Below are positions 1 through 12,600 of a DNA stretch of 64,000 nt, piece after piece (positions within the stretch are counted from its first letter, which is position 1; every line of letters begins with the position of its first letter). The position numbers and the translations under genes are program-made. The stretch covers positions 3,205,230 through 3,269,229 of the forward strand of contig JAGFMI010000001.1 in NCBI GenBank assembly GCA_021030905.1. Direction: 5' to 3'. Below the pieces are notes generated by a model that saw only the letters and a program-made list of their open reading frames with translations, did no database searches and was not told the origin of the DNA. Source of the stretch: Pyrenula massariospora (Eukaryota; Ascomycota; Eurotiomycetes; Pyrenulales; Pyrenulaceae).

Positions 1-527
1 ACGGCCACTACATGCCCATCCTTATCTTCGGTTCCGGAATCGCCACCATCGCAGCCGGCCTCTTCTACACCTTCGACGTCAACACCCCCGCCGGCAAATG
101 GATCGGGTACCAGATCCTCAGCGGCGCCGGCCAGGGCCTGACCATCCAAATCCCCGTCATCGTGGCCCAGGCCACCGTCTCCCCCTCCGATCTCTCCTCC
201 GCCTCCTCAATTATCCTCTTCTTCATGACTATGGGCGGAGCTATCTTCATCTCCGGCGCACAGGCGGGCTTTGCGAACAAGCTCCTGAAATCCGTCCCGA
301 AGAAGGCTCCGCATGTTTCTCCCCAACTCGTCGTGGCGACCGGTGCCAGCGAGTTGAGACACGTGTTCAAGCCGGAGGACCTGCCGGGGGTTATTGCGAG
401 TTACATGGACGGGATCAAGATTGCCTTTGCACTGACCATTGCACTGGTCGGCGTCAGCTTCTTGATCGCATTCACGCCGAAGTGGCAGAATATTAGGGGG
501 AAGGTTCAGCCTGGTGGTCCTGCTTGA
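1..527 (+). CDS. MFS drug-efflux type transporter, C-terminal part (5' end outside window)
   Basis: This is the last part of a major facilitator superfamily proton-coupled exporter. The frame is open from the window edge, so the first in-frame Met at 12 is internal. About 175 residues are visible. They contain hydrophobic spans near the start (PILIFGSGIATIAAGLFY), a Gly-rich span with GAGQGLTIQIPVIVAQ, a third span around SSIILFFMTMGGAIFISGAQ, and a final span IAFALTIALVGVSFLIAF before a short basic cytosolic tail. The GxGQG..IP..AQ pattern followed by SSASSI is typical of the last helices of 14-span DHA2 (aflatoxin-pump-like) fungal exporters. The substrate cannot be read from this end. The stop is TGA at 525-527. 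Confidence 0.88.
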   Translation, partial: GHYMPILIFGSGIATIAAGLFYTFDVNTPAGKWIGYQILSGAGQGLTIQIPVIVAQATVSPSDLSSASSIILFFMTMGGAIFISGAQAGFANKLLKSVPKKAPHVSPQLVVATGASELRHVFKPEDLPGVIASYMDGIKIAFALTIALVGVSFLIAFTPKWQNIRGKVQPGGPA

Positions 528-2085
528 GAAAATTTCCTGTTGAGTGTTTGCAGATGTGTTCTGATTATCGGGTTGGTTGAGTTGTATAAACATATAAAAG
601 ATACCAAAAGAGAAACTGTACGGCATATATGGCTTGGGAAAGAGACACGCTATGATAGCCCAGACTCTCCATATTATCCAGATGACTACTTAGAAATGAA
701 AGTAATGCATAGAAACATCGTCCAGACATTTTCTTTGCAGATAAAAGCTTCTATCTTGGCCAAGTAACAAAAACCTCCCCATCAACCAACATCCCTCCCT
801 CCTCCCCCCGTGATCCAAACTCCATACTTGCCCCTCCCGCCACAGCACCACCCCCGACACCCGTCGTCCCCATAACCTACCCACCAAGCCGCGCCCTACG
901 CACTCCTCCCGCCCTCTACTGCACATCCCGTCTGCACGCTCGGCTCAGACCGCGGGATGCTGCGTGGCTCCGAGCCGATGAATGACTAAGTATCGGAGGG
1001 TTTTCTTTTTCTTCCGATGGTGTGGCTGGTTTCTGCGCAGACGAGGTGAGTGTTTGGCTGGGCTGGTGGGGGAGCGGGATGGGCGGGGCTTAGGTACCTA
1101 TGGTTGTGTGGGCGGGGGATGGGGGAGGGGAACGCGGGGAGGTGGATGGGTTGGTCGGTTGGACAGTACAGGTGGTAGCGTGCGAAGAAGACTGCAGATG
1201 AGCGTGGGTTTATACAGGAGCCTGGGAGGTGAGAGTGCAAGGTCCTCAGGTAATCTCAGGAAATTGTACGTCTACGTGGGTATGAAAGAGTCGCTATTGA
1301 AGATATTGGCACAGTTGGAGGAGATGGGGAGGGAAACAGCTTGATCACCGTGACGAATGGTGTGAAGGGCTTTCAACTTTATTGCGCAGCTCTTCGTGTA
1401 TGCGATGACAGGTTCTGCTTCCCTTCTTCCCGGGTGGTGGATGGCCACTCGCGGTCTTGTTGGAGGGGAGTCCCCCTTCTAGGTACCTAGCTACCACGAC
1501 CATGGCCACGGTACAATATCTGAACCCCAAACTTGCGCTACACCACTGCTAACCATGTTCGAGATCTCCAGCATGGCCCATGGAATCACGAATGTCACAC
1601 ACGAAGATCCTCCAAAGTCCCCCTATTAACGCTCGGGGTAGATTCAGAGTAACTACGTCCGGTCACACCGCGCTACCCTCAAAAGGCAAAAGCTCTCCCC
1701 TGCCCATCACCCTACGCACACCCATCCCACGTTTTTGTGCTCAAATCGCGGAATCCCGGGAGACGTCCTACCCCAGCGCTTGTTGAAACTCTAGAAGCTT
1801 CACGGAACGCGGAGGGTTCGCGGTGCATGATGTGCGGTGGCAGGGTGTGGGTAAGCATGTGGCGTATTCTTCCGGCTATGTGAGTACCAATTCAATGGGA
1901 CATTCTTTTCATAGTATTAGGACAGCCGAACCGAGATCTAAGACTTCGTCATACCCCCCAGATACCCTCCTGCACATGCCTGTCCTGTCTCGCATTTCTA
2001 TAAGCGTACATTCCATTCCGTCACAATAATCGTAGTCGCATCAAACTCCACCCCATGCATTATCACCCCTTCCTCTGGCACAGAC
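528..2085. other. Intergenic, no supported gene
   Basis: This stretch holds the 3' flanks of the MFS gene and of the convergent lectin-like gene. Positions 770-900 are C-rich and 1030-1160 G-rich. A 7-bp inverted repeat (TCGGCTC / GAGCCGA) spans about 939-978. Short open frames here lack family features or plausible splice partners. Confidence 0.6.
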
Positions 2086-4049
2086 CTAAGCGGGTACCAC
2101 AATCCCCCCCTCATGCCACGTGGTCCCGTCCAGATCAACCCAGAACTCCTTTATGCCTCCACCAACCGCACTGACATACCAATGCCCGTCGGAATTCGCA
2201 TCGATCTTGCTGCCCATCTTGACCTTGTTCGTGAATATGCTCGGACTGCTGAGCGGGACCCATACTCCGCCGTCGGGATTGCCGACCCACGGGATCGTCG
2301 TGATGGGCCCCGGACCGCTGGCGACGGCTTCCATGAGCGCGGGGTTGCTGTCTGCGAGGGTTGTGGGGGATGTGAACTGGTGTTAATGTTAGACTACCCG
2401 TAGAAGAGGAGATGTGGTCGAGATTATAAGGTGGCAGGAAAAAGGAACAAGTTGCTTACAATGCCGAGCTCGGAGACCAGCGGGATGGTTCCTAGTGGCT
2501 GGGTTTCGCGGTTTTGCCAGCCGTTGGCATCCGGACGCATGGCGGGGGAGAGACTGGAGGCTGTGAATAAGACGCTGTCAGTAGGTTGTCTAAGGGGAAG
2601 ATGCAGAGCGTGTCGTAGTTTAAGCATACCATTCTGGGCAGCCCAATATGGCGGCTCTTCCCACCATAACGGGCACGCATGGCCGTCTGGAGTTTGATAG
2701 TAGATTCGAAGACCAGGGATCCAATCTTGACGCCATCTCATAGTAATCCCCAGACCCGTCGAGCCGGCCGCAGACGCATTCAGAGCGTACGATGATTGGC
2801 CATCGGTGCTGTCCACAGTTCCATTAAGTAATTGCAGCTGCTTACTGGCGTCTTGATATACCAACACACGGGTGTTTGGGCAGTCCTTGCAAGGTGAGCG
2901 AGAATGGTAGATTGCGGCAAGACGAGAGCCTTCGTTAGAGACAATCTTTTGCCCTGTAACCGAACCGTCCTTCCAGCTTCCACCCATGTCGTCAGTCATG
3001 AGTTCCTGGATGGTGTTCGATTCGTCAAGGAAATAAATGCTTGTCAGTGGACCGGATGGCCTGTTCTTGGCAATTCCAAATCCAGAGGTATCGCTAGCAA
3101 GATCGTTTGGTGTGATAACGGCCGCAGCTAGGGGCGTAGAAGCCTTTGCTTTTTTGCTGACCGAAAGATTGGATTCGTACCACTGATTCCCCGTGGCATT
3201 CCAGGAAGACTCGCGGATGTTGTTGGAAGGATCTTGATAGTATAGACGATATTGAATCATATTAGAAGTATCAGTAAAAGAAATTGCCGCGATGGCAGTA
3301 TCAGATCGAAGCCGAGATGCCGCAGCGGTCGTTGAAGATGGTAGAGATGAAGTAGAACTCGAAGAGCCAGCGGCGCCAGCATCTGAACCTTTCGCACCGT
3401 TATTACTTTTTCGTGAAGCAAGAACTCCTCCAAGGACAGCAGCAATGACGATGATTACCACAATAGCTATGAAAAGGGCAATCGCCGTCCGCCTTTTGTA
3501 CCATGGAGCAGGACCTTTCCCCAAAGCATCCGATGGAAGACCTCGCTTTCGTCGTTTCGAAATGGGCGACAGTATTAAGCCGGCAGAATCGTTCTGACCA
3601 CGCGACAATGGAGGCGCTGTGGAAGCCACCTCTATCCCGTCAAAATATGCCGGCACCTGCACATTCGGGTGTCGATTCGCCTCTTTGTACGCGCCATTTT
3701 CCAAGCTTCGATCCGTCTCTTTGAATGTTCCATCCTCCATGTGATTTGGTCTGGCCGTCTTGTCCGAGAATGCTATATCATGCGCGGTTCCGTACCTAGT
3801 ATCAAAAACTCCCCACGGTGGAGGGACGTGATATGTCTCCTTGTCAGTGTCATGGTCGACGGGGCTGACTGCTACGCTCTTAAAAGTATCAGACCGACCC
3901 CATGTCTTGGAATTAGGCGCTGTGTCGGCCGGCGACCATGCTTTGTCATCGACTGCGGTTGTTGGGCTCCGATCACTCATCTCCCAACCAGAACGACCAC
4001 CTTGTGAGGTAGGGTGGGGCATGGATTTAGGATATGCATAGGAGCGCAA
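2086..4049 (-). CDS. Single-span membrane protein with fungal fucose-specific lectin-like ectodomain
   Basis: Exons on the minus strand are 4049-2630, 2560-2460 and 2376-2086 (603 aa). The intron 2377-2459 (gtaagc..ccag) is needed to join ELGI to FTSPTT. The intron 2561-2629 is 69 bp, so retaining it would keep the frame, but removing it drops a low-quality insert. The first ~185 residues are hydrophilic and disordered. A TM span at about 189-211 (AIALFIAIVVIIVIAAVLGG) follows basic residues, then a Ser/Thr/Ala linker, then a C-terminal region of repeated Trp/Tyr-rich blades (IQYRLYYQDPSNNIRESSW, TSIYFLDESNTIQELMTDD, LRIYYQTPDG, DGHWYVSAVGG). These resemble the six-bladed AAL/AFL lectin fold (fungal fucose-specific lectin family). 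The charge pattern suggests a cytosolic N-terminus and an outside lectin. Binding of fucose is inferred, not shown: blade residues are degenerate. Confidence 0.82.
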
Positions 4050-5133
4050 GTGGAAAAGAGTATGACTTGCTCCTCAATGGGAGCGACAATCGCATCTGAA
4101 TGGAGGAAACGAAAAAGAAAGTCGTACAGGGAGACAGTCAAGGCAATGATGGAAGGTAGCCACGCTTGAATGCTTTCGAGGAGGATGTGTCGCACAGCAG
4201 ACCCATCGCGAAACCCACACTTGTGTATATGTCTCGAGGATTGGCAGGGGTGTTTATTAGGATTAATCAATGTCCTCATCTTCCGCCAGCAACAATTCCG
4301 GGACCAGAAAAACTTTAATGAGATCATTTCCCCTGGATGAGGCTTACTCTGAATGATTGGTGAAGAGTCAAAGTAGGTCTTTAGCTGGCATCGAAGTTCT
4401 CTGGACGCCTTGCAGCCAGCTGAAGACTCCTGCAGGATGGGTCGTCCTACTCAAGCTGCACGTGATGCTGGTAGGTTGATCCATCATGCTGTGACAGGAA
4501 GGGCGGCGGAAATTTGCATCACGGCGTCGCGTTTTGGGCAGAGAGCGATCCAAGCTTGTTGGGGGCGAGTTTTGGAAAGAGCATCAAAGCGCCGGTAGGG
4601 CTGGGATGGATCGTGACCGGAATGACTACCCTGCGGCCAAGGGATCCTTTCATGCTTTGAATAGATGAGAACGAGGATGATTGGACTGAGAGAATCTTCT
4701 CGCCTGCGCCAGAAGAAAGGATTTGGGCAAGGGTTGCCTCCATGGCTGTCTTATAGCTATATCATCCATCTCATAGCTCGTACCTCTACCCCTTCCATCC
4801 CTTCACGCCGACTGCATGTCCACCGCCAAAACACCGACCGGCGCCAGCTAAAATATTAGCATAAGATATCCGAGGCTAAGAAGTACCAAAAATTCTTGGG
4901 GTTTGGTGGTCTTTATGTTTTGTTGCGACGACAGATGCGGTGAAGGTCAAGGATAAAATCGTATGTTTAGTGCATGAGAATTTTTCCGAGGCTCAGCGAT
5001 AGAATTCATTGTGAAAACAGTTTCGACAACCTCCGCAATGAATTCAGTAACGCTTTCTCAGGCTCGTCGCCCTTTCCTGGCTCAATAATTCCACCCCACG
5101 GATATTGGGCCGACATCTCTCCATCTTCGCTCG
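4050..5133. other. Intergenic; upstream of lectin-like gene
   Basis: This is the promoter side of the minus-strand lectin-like gene and the 3' flank of the decayed membrane-protein gene. A 74-codon minus-strand frame starting with ATG at 4743 and ending at 4519 has reasonable composition but no recognised domain and no splice continuation, so it is not called. Confidence 0.5.
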
Positions 5134-5848
5134 TCAAAAAGGGATTTCTAACCCCGTCACTGCAATCAGAGCGAAGAATAAGACGAGTATCGTATACCCA
5201 AACCCTGGAAGCGCAAGGAATACGCCGTTTCGCGGGAGACTCTGGCCAGATAGCCACATCGCAAAGTCCGGCGCTACATCACCCTACCCTGTGATTACCA
5301 GACAAGCCATCCAGATGCCGACTTGCACTATCTAACCCACACAAATGATTGCGTGTTTGATGATTTGTATGATTTGAACGCGTAGCGTGTTATCATTTAA
5401 GGCTTTTCATTTTCTCAGGAGAAGCCGAAAGTACTCGACCAAGATAGATAGTAGGGTGAGAACGGGTATGGTGATCGCGAAAAATACCACTGTTCTGTGT
5501 AAGATTTAGACGATGAATGATAGTTCCGCGGCTTTTTGATGAACCATAAAAGCGACCGTCGCTCGCCCTGGGTCTAGTGCACTACATCTGACTCTTTCGC
5601 GTGACAACTCACCGGCTGGTCGGGTATGGAGGCCCGTCGTCTATCACTTCCTCTCTATAGCTCCTCGTAAACTCGTCATGGCTCTCGACAGTATCATCGC
5701 GAAGACTATGAAGCATCTGCGTTGCTTGAGCGGCTCCAAGTACCAGGTCGAGGAATGAGAGAACGAAGATCAAGATGAGTGGAAACGGTCTAATTTCGAG
5801 CTTGTAGGGATACACCGCACTTCTTTCCATTGTGAAGAACGTTGGCAA
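5134..5848 (-). pseudogene. Decayed small four-span membrane protein (three in-frame stops)
   Basis: The minus strand from 5848 encodes 78 intact codons with a first TM span (PLILIFVLSFLDLVLGAAQ), then a consensus intron 5495-5612 (gtgagt..acacag). From 5494 one continuous frame runs to TGA at 5134-5136. It carries three more hydrophobic spans: TVVFFAITIPVLTLLSILV, IVQVGIWMACLVIT and GYTILVLFFALIAVTGL. That frame is interrupted by TGA (after LLLRK), TAG (after IICVG) and TAG (after VITG). No GT-AG introns cleanly remove them, and the reading resumes in the same frame each time. I read this as a former MARVEL-like or other tetraspan protein of about 200 residues. Alternatives are a truncated two-span protein ending at the first stop, or introns I failed to see. 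Confidence 0.6.
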
Positions 5849-7077
5849 ATTGGGTTAAGAGCAAATTCACATTAATGACGGGAACTCGGCAAGGTGGGAT
5901 ATGAGATGGAAGTCGGCTGCGGACATGGAAGAGTTCAGTACCAACGCAGTTCTATCTGTTGTGAGGACGGCTTTTACGGCAGATCGAAAGGTTGTGGAAC
6001 GAATAGAGCAAGCGTACGCAGAAGGAACAGTGAAAAACCTTATGTGAGCAGGCCATCCAGGGGTAATCAGGAAATCAACATAGCACATCGGGGTCACTGC
6101 CGGTGTTGAATTGCGGCTACTCACAGCGTCTGTGTCATGTTTGCTCGAAAGTCTCCCCGAACACTTATCTGCCGTGAACTTGTTTCGAGTATGAACTAGC
6201 TATGTTCTGACATCTTCTCTAACCATCAGTAGCATTGAAGAATGCGACCGCGGTCTACAACTAGAGAAGCTAGCAGAATATGAATGATTCGTTTTCTCTG
6301 GCGTTCATTTCGATCTAGACAATAAGCTTATGACAGTATTTCCGGGTTGCTCCGACGCTTGGGCGGCCGAAAGCTTGTCGCAAATAATTTCCGACTCGGA
6401 CGACAAGAGGTCAATGCTTAAGCGTTATTTAAATCTCAAGAGTGAGTACTACTACAGGCCCGGATCAAATACGAGTACGCTGACGCATGCATAAGGCTGA
6501 GCCGAGCTGAAAGATGCTCCGACAAGATCGTAATGCGGCTCTCTGGCATCCAATCGCGTGCCGAACGGTCTCGATTCGTGTTTAGGGTCACTCATTCGAA
6601 GCTAAGATCGTCGTCCGAGTATCACGGACGTTACTTAATCCTGCGTCGGATCTATAACGGACGTTGTTAGAACAAGATCTCTGCCGCATAGGCTTGTCTC
6701 GCCATAGGACCGCCCGAATTCCTCATCTTCATGATTGCTGGCAGGAGATTAGGAATGGATTGCAGCTGGAGCTAAACCTCAATATCAGACCCCGAGATTC
6801 TGGGATTCCGGTGGCTTCCTACTCTTTGCTGACATTGCTGCCTAGTTGAGACAAATACGATGTTTGTGCGACAAGTCTTCCAGATGGCTCCAATTGAGGC
6901 GCACGACGGGACGTCTACGGTGCCATACTTACCGCTGGATTCGATCCCTTCGACGCCATGCGGGCTGAAATCAAGAACGAGGTAGTCTGAGCTGGCCAGC
7001 TTTGCGGCTTACATATACGCCGTCAGGTTCAAGTCCGCATCGCCCTATACTCCGGCATTCTCAGCGCATTTACTACT
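5849..7077. other. Intergenic; laccase upstream region
   Basis: There is no convincing gene between the decayed membrane protein and the laccase. An AT-rich TTATTTAAAT motif lies near 6425 and CATATAC near 7012, about 65 bp before the laccase start. Either could be a core-promoter element, but this rests on sequence resemblance only. Confidence 0.5.
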
Positions 7078-9096
7078 ATGCAGTTCTTCGCAGGACTCTG
7101 GAGTCTTTGCCTCCGCCTTAGCGGCTATGGCGACGGATTCGCCGTTCAAAATCCTATCGGTCTAAATGAACACTCTATGCACTTTGGTGGTGGGGGACAG
7201 GACCCTATTACTGGATCCTGCAATACTCCCCAGCATCGTGACTGTTGGAGTAAGGGTTTCGATATACACACGGACTACGAGAAGCATTGGCCTCGTGGAA
7301 AGCTTGTAGAGGTAATGTGAGCTCAAATGCCTCAAATTAAATTGCCAACAAGAACTAGAAAACTCTCTTTATCTCGGAAGGCGATGTCACAGGCGATGGG
7401 TATCGTACTTCGGGCATGCTGATCAATGGTACATATCCGGGGCCGGTCATTGAGGGTAATTGGGGAGACAAATTCAGAATCACTGTCCATAACGAGTTGA
7501 AAAATTTCAACGGCACTGCTATCCATTGGCATGGTCTACGTCAACTACATACAAACTACGCCGATGGTGTCGCTGGGGTCGTGCAATGCCCCATTAAACC
7601 TAAGGAGTCAATGGTATACGAGTTCACAGCAACCCAGTATGTTCAGAAGGTGACATCTAACACTTATTCTACTCCAAGATCTGACACTGTAATGATAGGT
7701 ACGGATCTAGCTGGTATCACAGTCATTTCAGTCTGCAATACACGGATGGTATCGCTGGTCCACTTGTCATTCATGGACCATCCTCGGCAAATTACGACAT
7801 TGACCTAGGGCCTCTGATGATTACTGACTGGTATCATGAGGACGCTTTTTCGCTCTTTCACTTTGAGCAAACTGGTCCACCTCCAATTCCCGAGTCAAAA
7901 TTGATGAATGGAAAATTGCCAACAGTGAATTGCACGCCTGATGCTTCCAAATGTGTCCCCGAAAAGGCAGGTGCCTACACGGTCACGTTCGAGAAAGGCA
8001 AGAAATACAAATGGAGAATTGTCAACACATCTGCACTAGCACATTACACTTTTTGGATAGATGGGCATAATTTCACTGTCACCTCTACTGATTTTGTGCC
8101 AATCAAACCATTCACGGTGCAGAATATTACTGTCGCCATTGGTAAACAGCATCTCTTCTTACGCATTTGATATGCTAATGCATTGTAGGCCAGCGTTACG
8201 ATATTATCGTTGAAGCTAATGCAGATTTGTCAACGGGAACAGATTTCTGGATCAACATGTACGATTGCGGTCGTAATCCCCAGACCGATGATAGTCCTTA
8301 CTCCGGAATCATTCGGTATAACAACGCCTCGACCGGTATCCCGCCTCACAACTTCCCGATCCCCCCAAATCCAAATGGATGTGAAGATACCCTATCAAAG
8401 GACCTTATCCCTATCGTCAAAAGGACTGTGCCTACACCGTCGAGAGAACACGTTGTCGCCTTGCCAATTACCAGATACGCCAACACGACAACTCCATCGC
8501 CGTTATTCGTTTGGGACCTTGCTAACACTTCCATGAAGATTGATTGGGGTAACCCGAGTCTCTCCTATGCTGGAATTGGTCATCCTGGACAAGAGACGCC
8601 TTTTCCAAATTCTTATGTCCCGATCAAACTCGAGGGAGGAGATAATGATTGGAAATACTTTGTCATTGAGGGCGCGGCCAATTTGACTGAGCTGCCTCCC
8701 CATCCGCTTCAAACTACCCCTCCTGCTGCACATCCAATTCACTTGCATGGGCATGACTTCGTCATTCTCGCGCAGAGCAACAATACATTTGACCTCGACA
8801 CTTTTGATTTGTCTACTCTTCAGCTTGACAATCCTGCCCGGAGAGATGTCGCCATGCTGCCCGCAAATGGTTACCTCATTATCGCTTTCCCGACCGACAA
8901 CCCTGGTGTCTGGTTGATGCATTGCCACATTGCGTGGCACATTAGCTCTGGTCTTGGACTGCAGTTCGTCGAAAGAGAATCTGAGATCCTCAAGTATATC
9001 CCCGGGAAAGTTCGGCAAAGCTATCAGAAACAATGTCAGGACTGGAATGCGTTCTACCAAAACAGTCCCAATAAGCAAGAAGACTCAGGTGTCTAA
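7078..9096 (+). CDS. Laccase (multicopper oxidase), ascomycete type
   Basis: Exons are 7078-7311, 7359-7636, 7699-8141 and 8189-9096 (620 aa; introns 47, 62 and 47 bp). Laccases oxidise phenols extracellularly and reduce O2 to water. All four copper ligand blocks are present: IHWHG (residues ~133-137), WYHSH (~176-180), HPIHLHGH (~500-507) and HCHIAWH (~563-569). The block WYHSH exists only if the intron 7637-7698 is removed (CA|GTATGT..ATAG|G). The residue expected at the axial T1 position after HCHIAWHISSG is Leu. The protein ends DSGV, the C-terminal plug motif of ascomycete laccases. The N-terminal segment MQFFAGLWSLCLRLSG is a weak signal peptide for a secreted enzyme, and the first 47-bp intron is the least certain junction. 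Pigment, lignin or phenol roles cannot be separated. Confidence 0.93.
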
Positions 9097-9641
9097 GTTT
9101 CTGGCTGAAGGATAGCGTCGGCATTGAGCTAGCGAGCGGTATATCAGGGAATGATGTGGTCTGTCATAGCAAAGGGGAAGGGATGTAGGAAAGCCTTGTA
9201 ATCGTCGATCTCTACTGTACGAAGATTGTTGTATCCATTTAAATTAGCAGAGAAATTTCTGGCAGGCTTTAGAGACTTCATTGAAAGTAGAACGTGCCGT
9301 GTGCCTGGTCTGATGATGTTCTACGACCTCAAGGATGGTAACAGTAAAATGCCGTCGTTTCGCACCCGTCGCACGTGGCGCGACCACTAACAGCCTCGGG
9401 AGCGCCGCTCTCTCAGCCTTGATGCCCCAGCCTGCCGAGCCTGCCTTGCTGCTTGCAGGGGTTCAATGTCCCGGTAGGGATTTAGAAATTGACCTAATCA
9501 CTTTCGACAACTTTGGCCGCTAGACAAACTTGCTCACCGAGCTCGCACACCTTTCTTTGGTCTAGGAATGACCTGAGGGCATCTCTGTTTCAATATGTGC
9601 CCAAGTCTCGGGAGCTCCCTGCGCCGCCGAAGAGGTGTACC
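9097..9641. other. Intergenic between laccase and Trs130
   Basis: This stretch holds the laccase 3' flank and the Trs130 promoter. I see no gene, repeat or RNA in it. Confidence 0.6.
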
Positions 9642-12600
9642 ATGGAGCAGCAGTCCACAGAAACAAGCTCCAGCAAGGTGACCGGTGAGCTAGCTCTACC
9701 GTATTGGCGAGCAAATCCTAATCTTTGTTATAGTCGAGTGTAGCGATCCTTACGACCTTTTCCAACAGACGCACCCATTCCTTTTGCAACGTCTACCTTT
9801 GCATAACCTCAACTGGAAATCGACGAGCAGGCCATTGCGTTCAATCAATGTATTAGATGTCAACCTTGTCAAAGCTAAAGACCAAAGACCTACCACACCT
9901 GCTACACCTGGGTTCCTTGCAAGACGGCATCAGATACCCGGTCTTCGCGAAACACCGTACCTGAAAATACTCCTTTTCCGTTGCGATGACAACGAAACAT
10001 ATAAAACCATCGCCAAAAAGACGGCACGAGAATGGGTGAAAGCAAACTCGCAAAGCCCGTCTCCCTCAAATACCCAAGAAAATCATGATGCATTTGAATG
10101 GTTGATTTTGCACATTGTTCTCCCTGATACTCCGGCTGCTAGCCAGCCCCGTACCACCAAGCATTCCTCAACCGGCGCATCTGACAGCACCGACAATGTG
10201 ACCGGGAAGTCGAAATGGGGCCGGGGCTCATCCACCATACTTGATAAGTTAAAGAGCGATTTCAATTCGTCTTCGAAGCATGCCGTTGACCGGATCGCTC
10301 AAATTCGCTTGCCGAAAGGCGGCGGTTCACAGCCATTGTCATCTGCTTTGAGTCCATCAGAGATAGCTGCACAATGGGAAGATCTGACCGAGAAGCTCAA
10401 ACTTTTGATTCTTGCATCATTCGACCTGCGCGTGAGTCAATACGAAGAGGACATCCGGGAAAAAGACAGCCAGAGAAATCTACCAGGCTGGAATTTTTGC
10501 ACTTTCTTTATGTTGAAAGAAGGACTGGCAAGAGGTTTTGAGAATGTTGGTCTTTTCGAGGATGCTCTCGCTGGATACGATGAATTGGGTGTTGGTCTGG
10601 ACCTTATTGTTCGCGAGCAGGCATCCAGTGGCGGCGACGAACACGGAGGATCATTTCTCCCATTCACAGAGGACATGAAAGAACAGGCAAGGAAGATCTT
10701 CATGCAAAATCTAGATCAAGATCTGCATCTTGATGGCTCAGTGACCTCACAAGCTTACTCCTTACAGACAGACCCCCGTCTTTTCCTAGTGAGCTCATCT
10801 AACAAAGCATACCGAGACTTAATATTGGCAAACAACATCTCGGTCTTCGATTTCCGGTCCTATATCTTCTCTCGGCAAGTCATTTTGCTACTTCGGGCTT
10901 CAAATGCCACGTATCTGAAAACCACAATTGATGGGCAGAGCCATGAGGGCGGGAGGCTTGAAGAAAGCTTTCTCATACTTGCAGAGCTCTGCCACCGAGC
11001 CGCCGACTTCATTGGCCTTGGTGCTCGAACGCTTCGACAGGATCTGTTATATGGCATAGAATCACTCTCTAAAGATTTCCCTCCCACCACCATATCTAAT
11101 GTAATCAATAACATTGTGTCCTCCTGGACGTATGCAGTCGCGCTTCAGATTTTGACTCAGACCTTCACCCCAGCCCTGGACTTACCTACTTCATCACTCC
11201 AGCATATCGAGAACGGACAATACGATATCGCGGCACCTATTGTTAGACCGCCTTCAACCAATGGCATCCGCTCTGAGTCTCATGGGCGATCTCCGGCTAG
11301 ACCAGAAAGCCAGGAGCTTTTCTCCACTGACACTAACTCACCATACGATTCTATGTTATTAGCAAATGCGCCAAATTCCAGACTACCTGTAAAGCCTGTC
11401 ATGATCAAGGCAGGCACAGAAGATTTCGCATCGGGAAGAGCAGAGCTGATCCTTTTAGCTCGGCGCGTATTACAAGATTTGGGCATACAAAGAGAATGGA
11501 TTACTGATTGGCGGGGGCTCGGACGTCTCAATACGGATATGGGCATTGACCATAGCGAATTAGAAGATGTCTCATTAGACTCTCAAGACGACGCGAAAAC
11601 AGGTAATCCGTCATCGAAGAACCCTACTGTCCATGGTATCTACCAAAGTCAGCTACTAAAAGCCCTGACGAGTGAAGGTGCTTTTGTCGATTGTTTTGGA
11701 TATCTCACCGAACAGGCACTTTGTCATTACCTGGCTGGGAAGCGGATTAAATCTGCTGAGCGGATCATGGCCGACATTGCTATTCTAAAGTTCCGGGCTG
11801 GTGATTACGCCGCAGCAGCGCCTTACTTTCGCTACCTTGCACCTCTGTATGCAGCATCATCGTGGAATACGGTGGAAGTCACTCTGCTCGAGCTATATAC
11901 CGAATGTCTGGATCAACTTGGCCAGAAAACGGAACGCGCGAAAGTCTTGTTACAGCTTATCTCAAAATGTGCCAAGTTTGGGTCTCTCCACCGTTCACCG
12001 AGTAGTAGAGGCCAACTGAAGCTATATCTTGACAGCCTCGTTGATCACGTCGCCGCGTCACAAACGTTGATCTCGGCCAGTCTGGAGGACTTTTTTGAAA
12101 TTCGAGAAGTATCAAAGAAAATTGACCATTTGCCGAATTGCGATGGGTTCTACATGTCACTTTTACTAAAATCTCGCTTGGGAGCGATTCTACACGGTCA
12201 AGGCAATGCCACAATTACTTTACGGGTCGTAGACAATTGCCCTATCTCGCAAATAGACCTTGAATCCGATCATCCAGAGACAACTACTTCGGAAGGTCTG
12301 CTATATAAGGTATCGACTAAAATCACCTCTATCGGTCGCTTTGCAGTCACGCAAATCGTGCTTCAAATGGGGAGAATTCGCTTCATCTACGACAGCGGTC
12401 CTACAGAGGCACAACAGATCCTCCAACTCGACGAGACCAAACGGGACCTTCAAGCGCGAGACATCTATGTTTATCCCGCGTGTGGCTCCCTGGAAGCGCG
12501 CCTTGTCCCATGCTCAGTCATTGACTTGAGTGAAACGCGGACCTTAGATGTTGAGATCCTAAGTGGATGGAACGACATCTTCCAAGCCTCAGTGCATGTA

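Noticed and set aside
4519-4743. 74-codon minus-strand frame upstream of the lectin-like gene
   Set aside because: It is short and has no recognised features; composition alone is not enough.
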